Below, piece after piece: positions 9,634 through 18,217 of a stretch of 64,000 nt of DNA; position 1 is the first letter of the stretch; each line of letters begins with the position of its first letter. This stretch comes from Sorangium cellulosum. Its GTDB lineage: Bacteria > Myxococcota_A > Polyangia > Polyangiales > Polyangiaceae. Made by a program: the position numbers and the translations under genes. The notes beneath the pieces were generated by a model. It was not told the DNA's origin. It saw only the letters and a program-made list of their open reading frames with translations, and did no database searches. The stretch is from assembly GCF_002950945.1 (NCBI RefSeq), contig NZ_CP012673.1, positions 1,116,001 through 1,180,000 on the forward strand, read 5' to 3'.

Positions 9634-9712
9634 GCGCGGGCGGCCGTCCCCTGCGGGCGGCGCGCCCTGGCGCGTCGTCCCGGGCAGGCGCAGCGCTCGG
9701 ACCACAACGGCG

Positions 9713-10879
9713 ATGAACCGGCCTTTTATGATCGAGGCTCGAGCCCTGCTCGCGGCGGTCGTCGCGCTCTCCGCGTGCGCCGCCCCGGCGCCGTCGCCCC
9801 GCGCGCCGCGCGCTTCCAGCCCGCCCGCGCCCGCGGCGGCCCGGCTTGCGCCCGCCGCGGCCGGGCCCGCGCTCGCCGGAGCTCGTCCCGCACCCGCCGG
9901 GGCGGACGCGCCGGCGCCCGCCGACCAGCGCGCGCCCGCCGACCTGCATGCGTCCGCCGATGCGCGCGCGCCCGCCGACCCGCGCGCGTCGACCGACGCC
10001 TCGCCCTCCCCGGACGCCTCGCCCGCGTCGGCCGTCCCGCGCGGCGCGCCGCGGGGGCCCTCGATCGAGATCGACCCGCCCTACAAGCTCGGCCGGCACC
10101 CGGTGCCTCGCGGCCAGGCCGAGGTCGCGGAGCGGGACCGCTGGAACGCCGGCGGCAGGGGCGACCCGCCGGCGCCGCCGCCTCCGGCGGAGGGGCACCC
10201 GCTGCCGCGGATCATCGTGGACATCGACAAGGTCAAGGGACCGCTCAAGGCGCGCGAGGTGGAGCGCATCGCCCGGCGGCACCTCTGGATGCACGTCTAC
10301 TCCTGCTACCGGCTGCGCGCGTACAGGGAGCCGTCGCTCCACGGCAAGACGACCGTGCGCCTCACGGTGAGCCGCGCCGGCAAGGTGACGGGCGCGCGCG
10401 CGACCGCGTCCACGCTCTCCGCGCCGGACGTCGTCGCCTGCCTCGAGCAGCGCGCGCGCTCGCTCCCGTTGCCCAGGGCCAAGGCCGGGTCGACCGTCGT
10501 GGCCTCGCTGCAGGTCTACCCGGGCGACGAGCCGGTCGAGCCGCCGCCGTCCGTCCTCGCTCCCGGCCCGGGCGAGCTCCGGCCCGAGGTGATCACCGCC
10601 GCGCTGGCCGACGCGCTCCCCGCGTGGCGCGGCTGCTACGAAGCGGCCCTCGCCGGCGCGCCCGCGCTCTGGGGCCGCCTCGCGATCCGCTTCCATGTGA
10701 CCGCCGCCGGCGCCGTCGACGAGGCGTTCGAGGCCGAGTCGCACTTCCCGGACGAACGCATGACCCGCTGCGTTCTCCGGCGCGCGCGCGCGCTCACGTT
10801 CCCGGCGCCCGAGGGCGGCGACCTTCGCTTCGTCGTGCCGCTCCGCTTCTCGCCCGAGCCGCAGCCCTCCGGACGGTAG
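9713..10879 (+). CDS. Lipoprotein with two AgmX/PglI-type C-terminal domains
   Basis: A 388-residue protein. The N-terminus has a short hydrophobic segment ending in VVALSACAAP, a likely lipobox, followed by a 90-residue Ala/Pro/Asp low-complexity spacer with a repeating APADxRA pattern. The folded part contains two copies of a module of about 75 residues: one around CYRLRAYREP...VTLS-type strands...CLEQRARSLPLP, the other around CYEAALAG...GRLAIRFHV...CVLRRARALTFP. Each copy carries a conserved pair of cysteines. This repeat occurs at the C-terminus of gliding and pilus-associated proteins of myxobacteria (AgmX/PglI family), so an envelope role linked to motility or transport machinery is possible but unproven. 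Confidence 0.75.
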   Translation: MNRPFMIEARALLAAVVALSACAAPAPSPRAPRASSPPAPAAARLAPAAAGPALAGARPAPAGADAPAPADQRAPADLHASADARAPADPRASTDASPSPDASPASAVPRGAPRGPSIEIDPPYKLGRHPVPRGQAEVAERDRWNAGGRGDPPAPPPPAEGHPLPRIIVDIDKVKGPLKAREVERIARRHLWMHVYSCYRLRAYREPSLHGKTTVRLTVSRAGKVTGARATASTLSAPDVVACLEQRARSLPLPRAKAGSTVVASLQVYPGDEPVEPPPSVLAPGPGELRPEVITAALADALPAWRGCYEAALAGAPALWGRLAIRFHVTAAGAVDEAFEAESHFPDERMTRCVLRRARALTFPAPEGGDLRFVVPLRFSPEPQPSGR

Positions 10880-11058
10880 CCGCGCCGCGCGTGGGCTCAT
10901 CCGCCCGCGCGTCCCCTCCGGGCCTCACCGCGCCGTGAGAACGCTCACGGCGCATTCACCGCCGAGGCCTCGGCGCCGCAGCCCAGATATCTGCCGCCTG
11001 AAATTGCGGCCCCCTGACCCTATGTGCAACTTTACCGTGGGGGAGGAGGCTCAGGTAC

Positions 11059-12531
11059 ATGGATATCTCACCGGGCAGCGTCGTTGGGGGGAAGTACTTG
11101 CTTGAGAGGCAGCTCGTGCGTCCTGGCGCGCGGGTCGCGCGCGACCGAGGTTCGGTCTGGGTCGCGCACGACCCGCAGCGAGGCGTGCGGGTCGCCCTCA
11201 AGCTCTTCCTCTCCGACGCGGCCGGCGCCGCGGCGGAGCTCCTCCGGATCGAGCGCGGCGTCCGCGCTGCCGCCGGGATCACGTCGCCGCACGTCGTGCG
11301 CGTGCACGACCACGGCGCCGACGGCGGTGTGGTCTACCTGACGATGGATCTGCTCGCCGGCGAGGACCTCGCCGCGCGCCTGCTCCGTCGCAGCCGGCTC
11401 TCGCTCCAGGAGGCCGCGCGCGTCGCCGCGCAGGCCGGCGAGGTGCTCCGGCGCGCTCACGCCGCCGACCTCCTCCACCAGAACCTCCGGCCCGAGAGCC
11501 TCTTCCTCGCGCTCGACGGCGGCGAGGAGATCGTGAAGGTGCTCGACCTCGGCCTCGCGAAGGCGGTCGCGCCGCGGCTCGCCGACGAGATCGCGGCCGA
11601 GGCGAGCGCGAGCGCGCTCCACTACCTCAGCCCCGAGCAGATCCGATCGGGGCGGGCCCTGGATGCGCAGATCGATCTCTGGTCGCTCGCCGCGGTCCTG
11701 TTCCGCGCGATCACCGGCCAGCTCCCGTTTCCCGGCGAGGTCGCCAGCGTCGTCGCCTCCAAGATCCTGCTCGCGCCGCCGCCCGCGGCGACGCAGCGCG
11801 TGCCGAGCCTGCCTGCCGCGCTGGACGGCTTCTTCGAGAAGGCGTTCGCGCGCGACCTGGCGCGGCGTTTCCGGTCGGTCGAGGAGATGGTGGAGTCGTT
11901 CGTCCGCATCGCGGAGCTCGCGCCGCCCCCCTCGTCCGGTGTCTTGCGCCCGCCCCCCTCGGCGCGCGCCCTGGCGATCGCGCCGGCGCGGGCTGTGCTC
12001 GCGGCGCTCGCGAAGGCGAGGGCCGCGGCCGCCTGCGCGCCGGCGGCTGCCGGCCCCGGTGCGCCGGGGCCGTCGGCCTCGATCTCCGCGCCGCCGATCG
12101 AGGTCCGCAGGGCGGCTCCGGACACGCAGCTCAGCGCGGAGAGGCCCGAGGTGCCGCTCGAGCCCAGCGCGCCGCCCGCGCGCGGCCGGTGGGTCCTGTT
12201 CGCCGGCGTCGTCGCCGTGCTCGGCGCGGCCGCGCTCGCGACCACCTCGCGGCTCCCGCGCGCGACGCCGGCGCTGGCGGCCAGGACCGGCGCCGGCGCT
12301 TCCGTGCTCGCCGCCTCGTTCGCCGCGCGCAAGGCCCTGCCGCCCCGCGCCACGCCCGCGGCGGCGCACCCCACGGCGCTGCGGCGAGCGCCCGTCGCGT
12401 CGCCCGCGGGCAGCCCTCGCGCCGGGGCGACCGCGCCGGCGCGCCCTGTGCACCCGCGCCCCGTGCAGCCACGCCCGGCGCGCCCGGCGCCCTCGACCGG
12501 CGCGGCGGTCAGGGCGACTCCCGCGAACTGA
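11059..12531 (+). CDS. Membrane-anchored Ser/Thr kinase homologue, probable pseudokinase
   Basis: A 490-residue protein with a Hanks-type kinase domain (residues about 10-275), a Pro/Ala-rich linker, one membrane helix near residue 380 and a long Ala/Pro/Arg-rich extracytoplasmic tail. The ATP-anchoring lysine is present (VALKL, Lys48) and the metal-binding Asp survives as DLG (Asp163). The catalytic loop reads HQNLRPES where active kinases have HRDLKPEN: the catalytic Asp, the loop Lys and the metal-binding Asn are all replaced. The glycine loop is also degenerate (RPGARVARDRGSVW). It is therefore probably inactive and may act as a scaffold or sensor. A convergent gene lies 81 bases downstream. 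Confidence 0.85.
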   Translation: MDISPGSVVGGKYLLERQLVRPGARVARDRGSVWVAHDPQRGVRVALKLFLSDAAGAAAELLRIERGVRAAAGITSPHVVRVHDHGADGGVVYLTMDLLAGEDLAARLLRRSRLSLQEAARVAAQAGEVLRRAHAADLLHQNLRPESLFLALDGGEEIVKVLDLGLAKAVAPRLADEIAAEASASALHYLSPEQIRSGRALDAQIDLWSLAAVLFRAITGQLPFPGEVASVVASKILLAPPPAATQRVPSLPAALDGFFEKAFARDLARRFRSVEEMVESFVRIAELAPPPSSGVLRPPPSARALAIAPARAVLAALAKARAAAACAPAAAGPGAPGPSASISAPPIEVRRAAPDTQLSAERPEVPLEPSAPPARGRWVLFAGVVAVLGAAALATTSRLPRATPALAARTGAGASVLAASFAARKALPPRATPAAAHPTALRRAPVASPAGSPRAGATAPARPVHPRPVQPRPARPAPSTGAAVRATPAN

Positions 12532-12612
12532 CAGGCCCGCTCTCCGCCCGCGCGGCTCCCCCGCGCCGGGGCGACCGCGCCCTCGTCGCTGCGGCCCGCG
12601 GCGGATCGCGCT

Positions 12613-13650
12613 TCAGCTCCTCGGGATGCGCCACGTCAGGCCCGCGCGGAAGAAGAGCACGTTGGGGATGCTCTGCCCGCCTCCGGGGATGCTGTCGTCG
12701 TCGGCGTTCATCGGCTCGAAGCGGCGGAACAGGCTGTGCCCCGCGTGAGCGGTCAGCCACACCGACCCGACGGTGCGCACGCCGACCGTCACGCCCGCGG
12801 TCACGACCGAATAGGCGATGTGGTCGACGCACTGGTCGGGCCGCGCCGCCCGCTCGTCCTGCTCGGTCGCGGGGTCGTCGTCCGGCTGGGCCGCGCAGGG
12901 CCACGCGCCGCTCACGCGCGCGTCGCGCACCGCGTAGGCGTTCCCTGCCACATCGGCGCGCAGGCCGAGCTCGAGGCGATCCCAGAGCGTGAGCTTCGCC
13001 GCCGCGAAGGCCGGAAGGAAGGCTTCGAGGCGGACGTCCGGCGTCGGCGTCCATTCCAGGTAAGCGGCCGGCAGCGGGAGGAACGAGCCGAAGCTGTACG
13101 ACGCGAGCGCTCCACCCCCGAGGACGAGCCGCTCCGAGAGCGTGTGGGTCGCCAGCGCGACCGCGCTGACGCGGGCGAGCCCGCCGTCGACGCTCTCGAA
13201 GTCGCCCGCCAGCCCCGGCGCGACGCGCAGCGAGAGCGCCCAGTCGCGGGGGAGGAGCTGGACGAACAGCACGGGGACGTCGACCGAGTGAAACGCCCGG
13301 AGCTCGTCGAAGCCGGGCAGGGCGCCGGCGTAGGAGACCGCCTCGACGTGGTACGCCGCCCCGGGGATCAGGAACGTCCGCTCTCCGAGCGGAATCGGCG
13401 CGTTGACGCTCACGTCGTACGACGTGACCTGCGCCCGCGTGGGGCGCGGGTCCTCGAGCGCGGCGCCCGGCATGTACTGCGCGCTCAGATCCACGAGGTC
13501 GGGGAGCTGGCCCCACGCCGCGCCCGGCGCGAGGACCCACAGGAGCGCCGCGGCGGCGAGGAGCCGCGAGGCCCGCGCGCTCCGGCGGACGGCGTCCCCC
13601 CTGCGCCCTCCCTCCACGGAGCGCGCGGCGGCATGATCGAGCCGCCTCAT
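12613..13650 (-). CDS. Predicted outer-membrane beta-barrel protein
   Basis: A 345-residue exported protein. The ATG at 13650 overlaps the TGA of the hydrolase gene in an ATGA junction, which fixes the start. A long basic n-region precedes a hydrophobic signal core ending in APGAAWG-Q, followed by alternating strand patterns with aromatic residues and a C-terminal FFRAGLTWRIPRS that resembles a barrel end. It looks like the DUF6268-type outer-membrane beta-barrel group, but I hold that assignment loosely. One strand pair carries an acidic and Cys-containing insertion (CAAQPDDD...CVDH). Coupling to the secreted hydrolase and proximity to the TetR regulator suggest a shared, regulated envelope function such as uptake or export of a lipophilic compound. 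Confidence 0.65.
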   Translation of the reverse strand: MRRLDHAAARSVEGGRRGDAVRRSARASRLLAAAALLWVLAPGAAWGQLPDLVDLSAQYMPGAALEDPRPTRAQVTSYDVSVNAPIPLGERTFLIPGAAYHVEAVSYAGALPGFDELRAFHSVDVPVLFVQLLPRDWALSLRVAPGLAGDFESVDGGLARVSAVALATHTLSERLVLGGGALASYSFGSFLPLPAAYLEWTPTPDVRLEAFLPAFAAAKLTLWDRLELGLRADVAGNAYAVRDARVSGAWPCAAQPDDDPATEQDERAARPDQCVDHIAYSVVTAGVTVGVRTVGSVWLTAHAGHSLFRRFEPMNADDDSIPGGGQSIPNVLFFRAGLTWRIPRS

Positions 13651-14996
13651 CGCGCCACCCGCTCGTCGAGCCAGTCGAAGAGCCGCGCCTGCGCGAGGAG
13701 CTGGTTGCCGCCCTGGCAATGCACCTGCGACGCCGTGCTCGCGTCGAACACCATCATGTGCTTCGGGCACGTGAGCGCCCCGTAGAGGAGCTCCGACTGG
13801 CCCGGGGACGCGTCCTCCGCGCTGCTCTCCATGATCAGCGTCTCGCAGCGGATGTTCGCGACGCCGTCGCTGTTGTCGTACTTGCCGAGCTCGTCGATCA
13901 CCTCGTGCGGCGTCGAGACGCCGTGCTTCCAGGTCACGTCGTCGAAGTACCAGCGAGCGTCGGGCATCACGACCGACGCGGCGTCGATGGCGCGGTCGAA
14001 GGCCGCGGGCCCGCGCCGGTGCAGCTCGAGCAGACCGGGCATCGAGGCGAAGTGGCGCAGCATCGCGTCCCGCCAGCTGACGACGCCAGGGTTGGCGACG
14101 AGGGCACGCAGGCGGCGCTCGCGCGAGGCCGCCCGCGGCGCGAGGTAGCCGCCGAACGAGAGGCCCATGAGCACGAACCGATCGGCGTCGAGCCGCTCGT
14201 CGCGCTCGGCGAAGTCGAGCACGCGGCCCACGGGGACCTCCCAGTCGGGCCGGAACGCGTGTCCATGGAGGCGCAGCGAGGCGCCCTGGCCCGGGCCATG
14301 GAACGAGAGGACGTGGTACCCCCGCTCCAGCGCGCCGTCGATGACCCACATCGTGTCCTCGGGCCACGCGTGGAGCCCCTGGTGCAGCACGATCACCGGC
14401 GCGCGCAGGGCCCCCGCGTAATGGACTCGCCCGTGGAGCACACCGCGCTCATAGGGGATGTCGACTTGCCGCGAATCGTAGCCCCGCATGCGGAGCGCCC
14501 GCCCGTGCAGGTCGAGCCCCGCGATCGTCGCCTCCACGAGGCGGGGGTCGGTGCGATCCGCGTAGCGCATCAGCCCGGCGCGGTAGTACGCGCCCGCGCG
14601 GAGGAAATGCGACGCGGCGCTCCGCGTGTGGCCGCGCGCCTCCGCCTCCTCTCCATAACCCTGCACGCGCTTCGCGGTGGCCAGCCACTGCTCGAACCAT
14701 GAGCGCTCGTCGCCCGGGCGGATGCGCGTCGCCGTGTCGAGCACCTCGCCGACGTCGGTCAGGCCCATCGACGAGAGCCCGAGCCAGAACACGAGCTGCG
14801 CGTCCATCACCGGCTGGCCGATGAACTTGTAGCGGTACCAGACGCCCGCCGCCTGACCCCGCCCGAGCGTGTCGTCGCCGTGGAACCGCGCGGACGCGAC
14901 CTCCTGGTCGAGCCCACGCCGGCCCGCGGCGAAGCCGAGCGCGGCCGCGCTGCCCGCGGCGGCCGTGTGGGTGAGAAATCTCCGCCGATCGATCAT
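13647..14996 (-). CDS. Tat-exported alpha/beta hydrolase
   Basis: A 449-residue protein. The start at 14996 is chosen because GGAGGTG lies 7 bases upstream and because it gives a twin-arginine signal (MIDRRRFLTHTAAAGSAAA). The mature enzyme has the alpha/beta-hydrolase fold: VIVLHQGLHAW strand, the FHGPGQG oxyanion segment and the nucleophile elbow GLSFGGYLA. A candidate acid lies near ESSAEDAS and a candidate His in SQVHCQGG. It resembles the FrsA/dienelactone-hydrolase-like branch of esterases. It is translationally coupled to the outer-membrane protein gene and divergent from a TetR regulator, the usual layout of an inducible esterase/transport pair. The substrate is unknown. Confidence 0.82.
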   Translation of the reverse strand: MIDRRRFLTHTAAAGSAAALGFAAGRRGLDQEVASARFHGDDTLGRGQAAGVWYRYKFIGQPVMDAQLVFWLGLSSMGLTDVGEVLDTATRIRPGDERSWFEQWLATAKRVQGYGEEAEARGHTRSAASHFLRAGAYYRAGLMRYADRTDPRLVEATIAGLDLHGRALRMRGYDSRQVDIPYERGVLHGRVHYAGALRAPVIVLHQGLHAWPEDTMWVIDGALERGYHVLSFHGPGQGASLRLHGHAFRPDWEVPVGRVLDFAERDERLDADRFVLMGLSFGGYLAPRAASRERRLRALVANPGVVSWRDAMLRHFASMPGLLELHRRGPAAFDRAIDAASVVMPDARWYFDDVTWKHGVSTPHEVIDELGKYDNSDGVANIRCETLIMESSAEDASPGQSELLYGALTCPKHMMVFDASTASQVHCQGGNQLLAQARLFDWLDERVAR

Positions 14997-15016
14997 CGGT
15001 GCACCTCCAGCGCCGG

Positions 15017-15101
15017 TTGAAACGTTCGATTCAAACACATGTTTAAGCAGTTGACGTCTGCGCGTGGTGTTGTCAAGGTGCGTTTCAAACAATTGTATGA
15101 A
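15017..15101. promoter_or_regulatory. Divergent promoter region with palindromic TetR-type operators
   Basis: The gap between the hydrolase and TetR genes contains related palindromes built on TTCAAACA/TGTTTGAA half sites. The best is at 15084-15101 (16 of 18 positions symmetric, centre ACAATTGT). A second, TTGAA-N8-TTCAA, is at 15017-15034, and a weaker one (TTCAAACACATGTTTAAG) is at 15030-15047. A rightward promoter fits TTGACG (15051-15056), 17 bases, CAAGGT (15074-15079), which would place the transcript start in or next to the first operator. A TTGACA box faces leftward (15071-15076 complement). Autorepression and control of the hydrolase operon are inferred. Confidence 0.65.
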
Positions 15102-15735
15102 CGACCGAGACCGCCCAGCCCAGGCGGACGACCCACGGCAGAGGCTCGTCGTCGCCGCGATCGATCAGATCGAGAAGCACGGCGTCGGACAGGCGACGGT
15201 GCGCAGGATCGCGGCCGCGGCCGGCGTGAACATCGCCGCGGTGAACTACTATTTCCGATCCAAGGAGGCGCTCCTCGCGGCGGCGCTCGAGGGGTCGATC
15301 CGCCACATGCTCGCGGACAGCGAGGAGTTTCTCGCCCGGATGCCCGAGGACCCCGTGGACGCCCTCAGCGGGCTGCTCGGCTACTACCTCGAGGGCAGCC
15401 TGCGTTACCCGAACGTGGGCAGGGCCCACTTGCACGACGCGTTCCACGTCGACGACTACAGCGGTGCGTTCCCGACGCTCTTCGCGCCCGTGATGGTGCG
15501 CCTGCGCGATCTCGTGCGCGCGGCCGTCCCCGGGCTCGAGGAGCGCGCGGCCGCGCGGCGTGTCGTGGCCGCGCTCTCGGCGGTCTTCTTCCCGGCGTTC
15601 TTTGCGGGGCTCTACGCAGGGCTCGACGCGCTCGGCTCGCCGGCCGATCGCCTCGCCTACGTGCGAGAGCTGGCGCGGCAGACCCTGGCGCCCCCGGCGC
15701 CCACGCCCGGCAGCAAGCGGCCGAAGCGCGGGTGA
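15097..15735 (+). CDS. TetR-family transcriptional regulator
   Basis: A 212-residue repressor-type protein. The N-terminal DNA-binding domain is classical: RQRLVVAAIDQIEKHG, then the helix-turn-helix VRRIAAAAGVNIAAVNYYFRSKEALL. The C-terminal ligand-binding half is helical, with an unusual aromatic-rich segment (FFPAFFAGLYAGL) suited to a hydrophobic ligand. The ATG at 15097 gives the normal N-terminal length; it lies inside the strongest operator palindrome, so binding would block both transcription and the ribosome-entry region. It is divergent from the hydrolase/outer-membrane-protein pair, its likely target. Confidence 0.92.
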   Translation: MNDRDRPAQADDPRQRLVVAAIDQIEKHGVGQATVRRIAAAAGVNIAAVNYYFRSKEALLAAALEGSIRHMLADSEEFLARMPEDPVDALSGLLGYYLEGSLRYPNVGRAHLHDAFHVDDYSGAFPTLFAPVMVRLRDLVRAAVPGLEERAAARRVVAALSAVFFPAFFAGLYAGLDALGSPADRLAYVRELARQTLAPPAPTPGSKRPKRG

Positions 15736-15910
15736 CGCGCGGAGCGAGCGCGTCGGGGTTCACCCCGGTGCTCCCGTCCACCTTCGACCCCGGCGTGCTG
15801 GTCACCGGCCCGCGGCGCTCCGGCTGCCTGCGGGGCATGAGGAGGGCTTACGCCGTCAGAGGCCTAGAGCGACAAACGGGTTGAACCCGTCTGAAACGAG
15901 CAGATTTTCG

Positions 15911-15989
15911 AACCGCCAAGGCGCCAAGGACGCCAAGAAGGAGAAGAAAATATCTTGGCGCCCTTGGCGCCCTTGGCGCCTTGGCGGTT
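15911..15989. repeat. Long imperfect inverted repeat of CCAAGGCG-type units
   Basis: AACCGCCAAGGCGCCAAGG and two further CCAAG units on the left are mirrored by four TTGGCG units ending in CTTGGCGGTT on the right, around an A-rich centre (GAAGGAGAAGAAAATA). The arms can fold into a stem of roughly 30 bases. It lies 13 bases beyond the stop of the leftward zincin gene and about 175 bases past the tetR stop, so it could terminate both. The internal CCAAGG/CCTTGG reiteration resembles dispersed intergenic repeats in several large genomes. Confidence 0.7.
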
Positions 15990-16002
15990 CATCTCTCGTT
16001 CC

Positions 16003-16797
16003 TCAACGTGATCGGTGTTCTAGGTCTTCACGGATGGCGACCACCATCTTGCAGTGGTTCACGAGGTCGGCCGTCGTCATGAACTCGCTCGTGTAGTTGA
16101 GGCCATAAGGCCAGAAGTGCTGGCGATCCGCGTGTACGACGTCGCCCTCGTTCCCCGTGATGGCCCTGAGCTGGCTCGTCGCCGTCGCGCCGGTGAACAC
16201 GCCCTCTCTCACCAGGGCTCCGAACTCGTTGCTGCCGACTCCCAGCGTATGGGAGATCTCGTGCATGGCGGTGATGTAGTTCATGGAGTCGCGCGAGCCG
16301 AACCGGACGGATCCATTGACGTTGCCGTCGGCCGTCTGGACCGAAGGCTCGTAGGACACCGACAGGCGCTTCTCGATGGTCGTGTAGCAGTTGTAGTGCG
16401 ACAGCGCTTCATCCATGGCGCTCGTGATCCTGTCGTACGCGGCCTGCTGCTCCGCCGTCGGCGCCGGCGCCCTCGCGAGTGTGTAGGTGATTCCTCCCTC
16501 GCCCACGCAGCCGTTCGTCGCGCCGCCGTCGCCGCCCGCGCCGCCGGTGCCATCGCCGCCGGTGCCCGCGCCGCCGGTGCCATCGCCGCCGGTGCCGCTG
16601 CCGGTCTCCGTCGCCCCTCCACCCGTCCCGGTGTTCCCACCGGCGCTGCTGCTCGCCGACGTGGCGCCGCCCGATCCCGCGCCGGCGCCGCTGCTCTCGG
16701 CGGCCGCACCAGGGCTGTTGTCCGGTCCCGAGCACGCCGTCGGCCCAGCCGCCGCGAGCGCGATGGAAACCAGGGTTGCCGCCGCTCGCCGCTGCAT
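16003..16797 (-). CDS. Secreted zinc-metalloprotease-like protein with Gly/Thr-rich linker
   Basis: A 264-residue exported protein. The ATG at 16797 has GAGGAGG six bases upstream and is preferred over 16836. The signal segment ends near GPTACSG, probably a lipoprotein site though not a perfect lipobox. Residues 30-95 are a Gly/Ser/Thr linker with repeated GTGGDGTGGAG units. The folded domain has the zincin motif HEISHTLG (His179, Glu180, His183 and Gly186), preceded by MNYITAM, plus four cysteines. Domains with this HExxHTLGVG motif occur in secreted myxobacterial proteins, often next to carbohydrate-binding modules; none is present here. A third zinc ligand is not obvious, so protease activity is likely but unproven. 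Confidence 0.75.
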   Translation of the reverse strand: MQRRAAATLVSIALAAAGPTACSGPDNSPGAAAESSGAGAGSGGATSASSSAGGNTGTGGGATETGSGTGGDGTGGAGTGGDGTGGAGGDGGATNGCVGEGGITYTLARAPAPTAEQQAAYDRITSAMDEALSHYNCYTTIEKRLSVSYEPSVQTADGNVNGSVRFGSRDSMNYITAMHEISHTLGVGSNEFGALVREGVFTGATATSQLRAITGNEGDVVHADRQHFWPYGLNYTSEFMTTADLVNHCKMVVAIREDLEHRSR

Positions 16798-16946
16798 GTT
16801 CCTCCTCGGGTCGCCGTTCTGCATCATGCGCTCCAATTCCCGTTCAGGCGCTTCTGGATCTCGGAACGGTTAGCAGCGCGTCCGCTGCCGCAGCAGCGTC
16901 CCCGACGGCCCGCGCGGCTACGCAGCGCCGCTCTCCCCGCCTCACG

Positions 16947-18152
16947 TCACGTCGTCGCCGCCGCGGCCTTCTCCGCCGCGGCCTTCTCCGCCGCGGCCCT
17001 CTTCTCCTCGGCCGCGTCGCGCGCCTTGCGCGCCTCCTGCGCCGCGCGGATCGCCGAGAGCGGGCCGCGCGCGTCGTGGCGCGTCCGCTCGGCCTCCGCG
17101 CCGGGGTCGCTCCCGTTCGCGATGCGCGCGCCGGTCATCAGCTCGAAGTACCCTTCCTCGAGCCAGACGGCGCCGAGCGTGTGCGCGACGTCCGCGCCTT
17201 CCTGCCCGAAGTACCCGACCGCGCCGCCGTAGATCTTCCGCGGGCCGCTCTCGAGCTTGCGCACGAGGGCGCCCGCGCGCGCCGCGGGGGTGCCCATCGC
17301 GCTCGCGGCCAGCAGGGCGGCGCGCATCGCCTCGACGGGCGACGTGTCGCCCGGGCGCGGCCCGGCCTCGTCGCGCTCGGCGCGGACGAGCGTCTCCCCC
17401 GACGCGCCCGCGATCGCGAGCCCCGGCGCGAAGGGGGACTCCGCGAAGTCGAGGAAGTAGAGGTGCTGCGACGGCGCGAGCAGCCGCAGCGCGCGGTACA
17501 CGTCGAACGGGTCTGCGCCCCGGAGCGGCGCCCGGAAGCTGCGGGCGAGCACGACCTCCTCCGCGGCGCCGGCCGCGAGGTGCCCGCGCGCCGCGGCCAC
17601 CTTCGCCGCGTAGGCCTCGTCCGTCATCTCCGTCTCGAGGTGCTCCGGCAGCGCCTCCGGATCGGGCGTCGGCAGGCTCTGCTGCGCTGGCCCGTGCGAC
17701 ATCTCCCAGGCGCAGCGGTTCACGGCGCCCTGCGACGCGCCCGCGATGGTCATCGTCTGCGCCACGTTGTCGAACACGACCACGGTCGCGCCCGTCATCA
17801 ACCGGCCGAGGTACGTCTCCGTGGGCCACGGCTCGACGCCCAGGAGCGGGTGCACCGCGCCGTGGCAGAGGAAGCCGACCAGGGACTGGCTGACGCGGGC
17901 CGCCAGGCTCTCCGGCTCGCTCGGCGCCGCGAGGTCGGCGGCCAGGTTCACGAACGGATCGAACCCGCTCGGCAGGAGGCTCTCGGTGCGCACCCGGTAC
18001 CCGAGGATCGCGTGGCGGCCCCAGCGGTCGCCGGAGGGCGCCGACTCGAACATGAACGACGACCGGCCCGGCGACTGGGCGCGGAGCGCGGCGTAGGCGC
18101 GGACCGGCGTCACGTGGTCGGCAGGCAGGGTCCGGATCACGAGGGAGCTCAT
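16947..18152 (-). CDS. Chorismate-binding enzyme homologue lacking the catalytic core
   Basis: A 401-residue protein related to the TrpE/PabB/isochorismate-synthase family. Family landmarks are visible: RSSFMFES, the SPFAPGLAIAGASGETLVRAE region equivalent to the SPE segment, and MGTPAARA...LVRKLESGPRKIYGGAVGYFG, equivalent to the late GxPK and YGGAVGYF motifs. Between GPRPGD and MGTPAARA only about 20 residues remain, where active enzymes carry some 90, including the conserved KE-x-x-EH-x-x-L-x-D-L-x-R-N-D motif. The catalytic and magnesium-binding residues in that block are therefore missing. The C-terminus is a coiled Ala/Glu/Lys tail with tandem AAAEKAAAEKA repeats. No partner amidotransferase or trp genes are adjacent. 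It is likely non-catalytic or repurposed. Confidence 0.72.
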   Translation of the reverse strand: MSSLVIRTLPADHVTPVRAYAALRAQSPGRSSFMFESAPSGDRWGRHAILGYRVRTESLLPSGFDPFVNLAADLAAPSEPESLAARVSQSLVGFLCHGAVHPLLGVEPWPTETYLGRLMTGATVVVFDNVAQTMTIAGASQGAVNRCAWEMSHGPAQQSLPTPDPEALPEHLETEMTDEAYAAKVAAARGHLAAGAAEEVVLARSFRAPLRGADPFDVYRALRLLAPSQHLYFLDFAESPFAPGLAIAGASGETLVRAERDEAGPRPGDTSPVEAMRAALLAASAMGTPAARAGALVRKLESGPRKIYGGAVGYFGQEGADVAHTLGAVWLEEGYFELMTGARIANGSDPGAEAERTRHDARGPLSAIRAAQEARKARDAAEEKRAAAEKAAAEKAAAATT

Positions 18153-18217
18153 CGCGGCCCAGGCTACACGACGTTGCGCCGTCGGGCGAAGGGGGGCAAG
18201 GTAGGCGCGAGATCCCC

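Noticed and set aside
12613..14367. 584-codon version of the outer-membrane protein
   Set aside because: The first ~240 codons merely overlap the hydrolase gene in another frame; the ATGA junction and signal peptide support a start at 13650.
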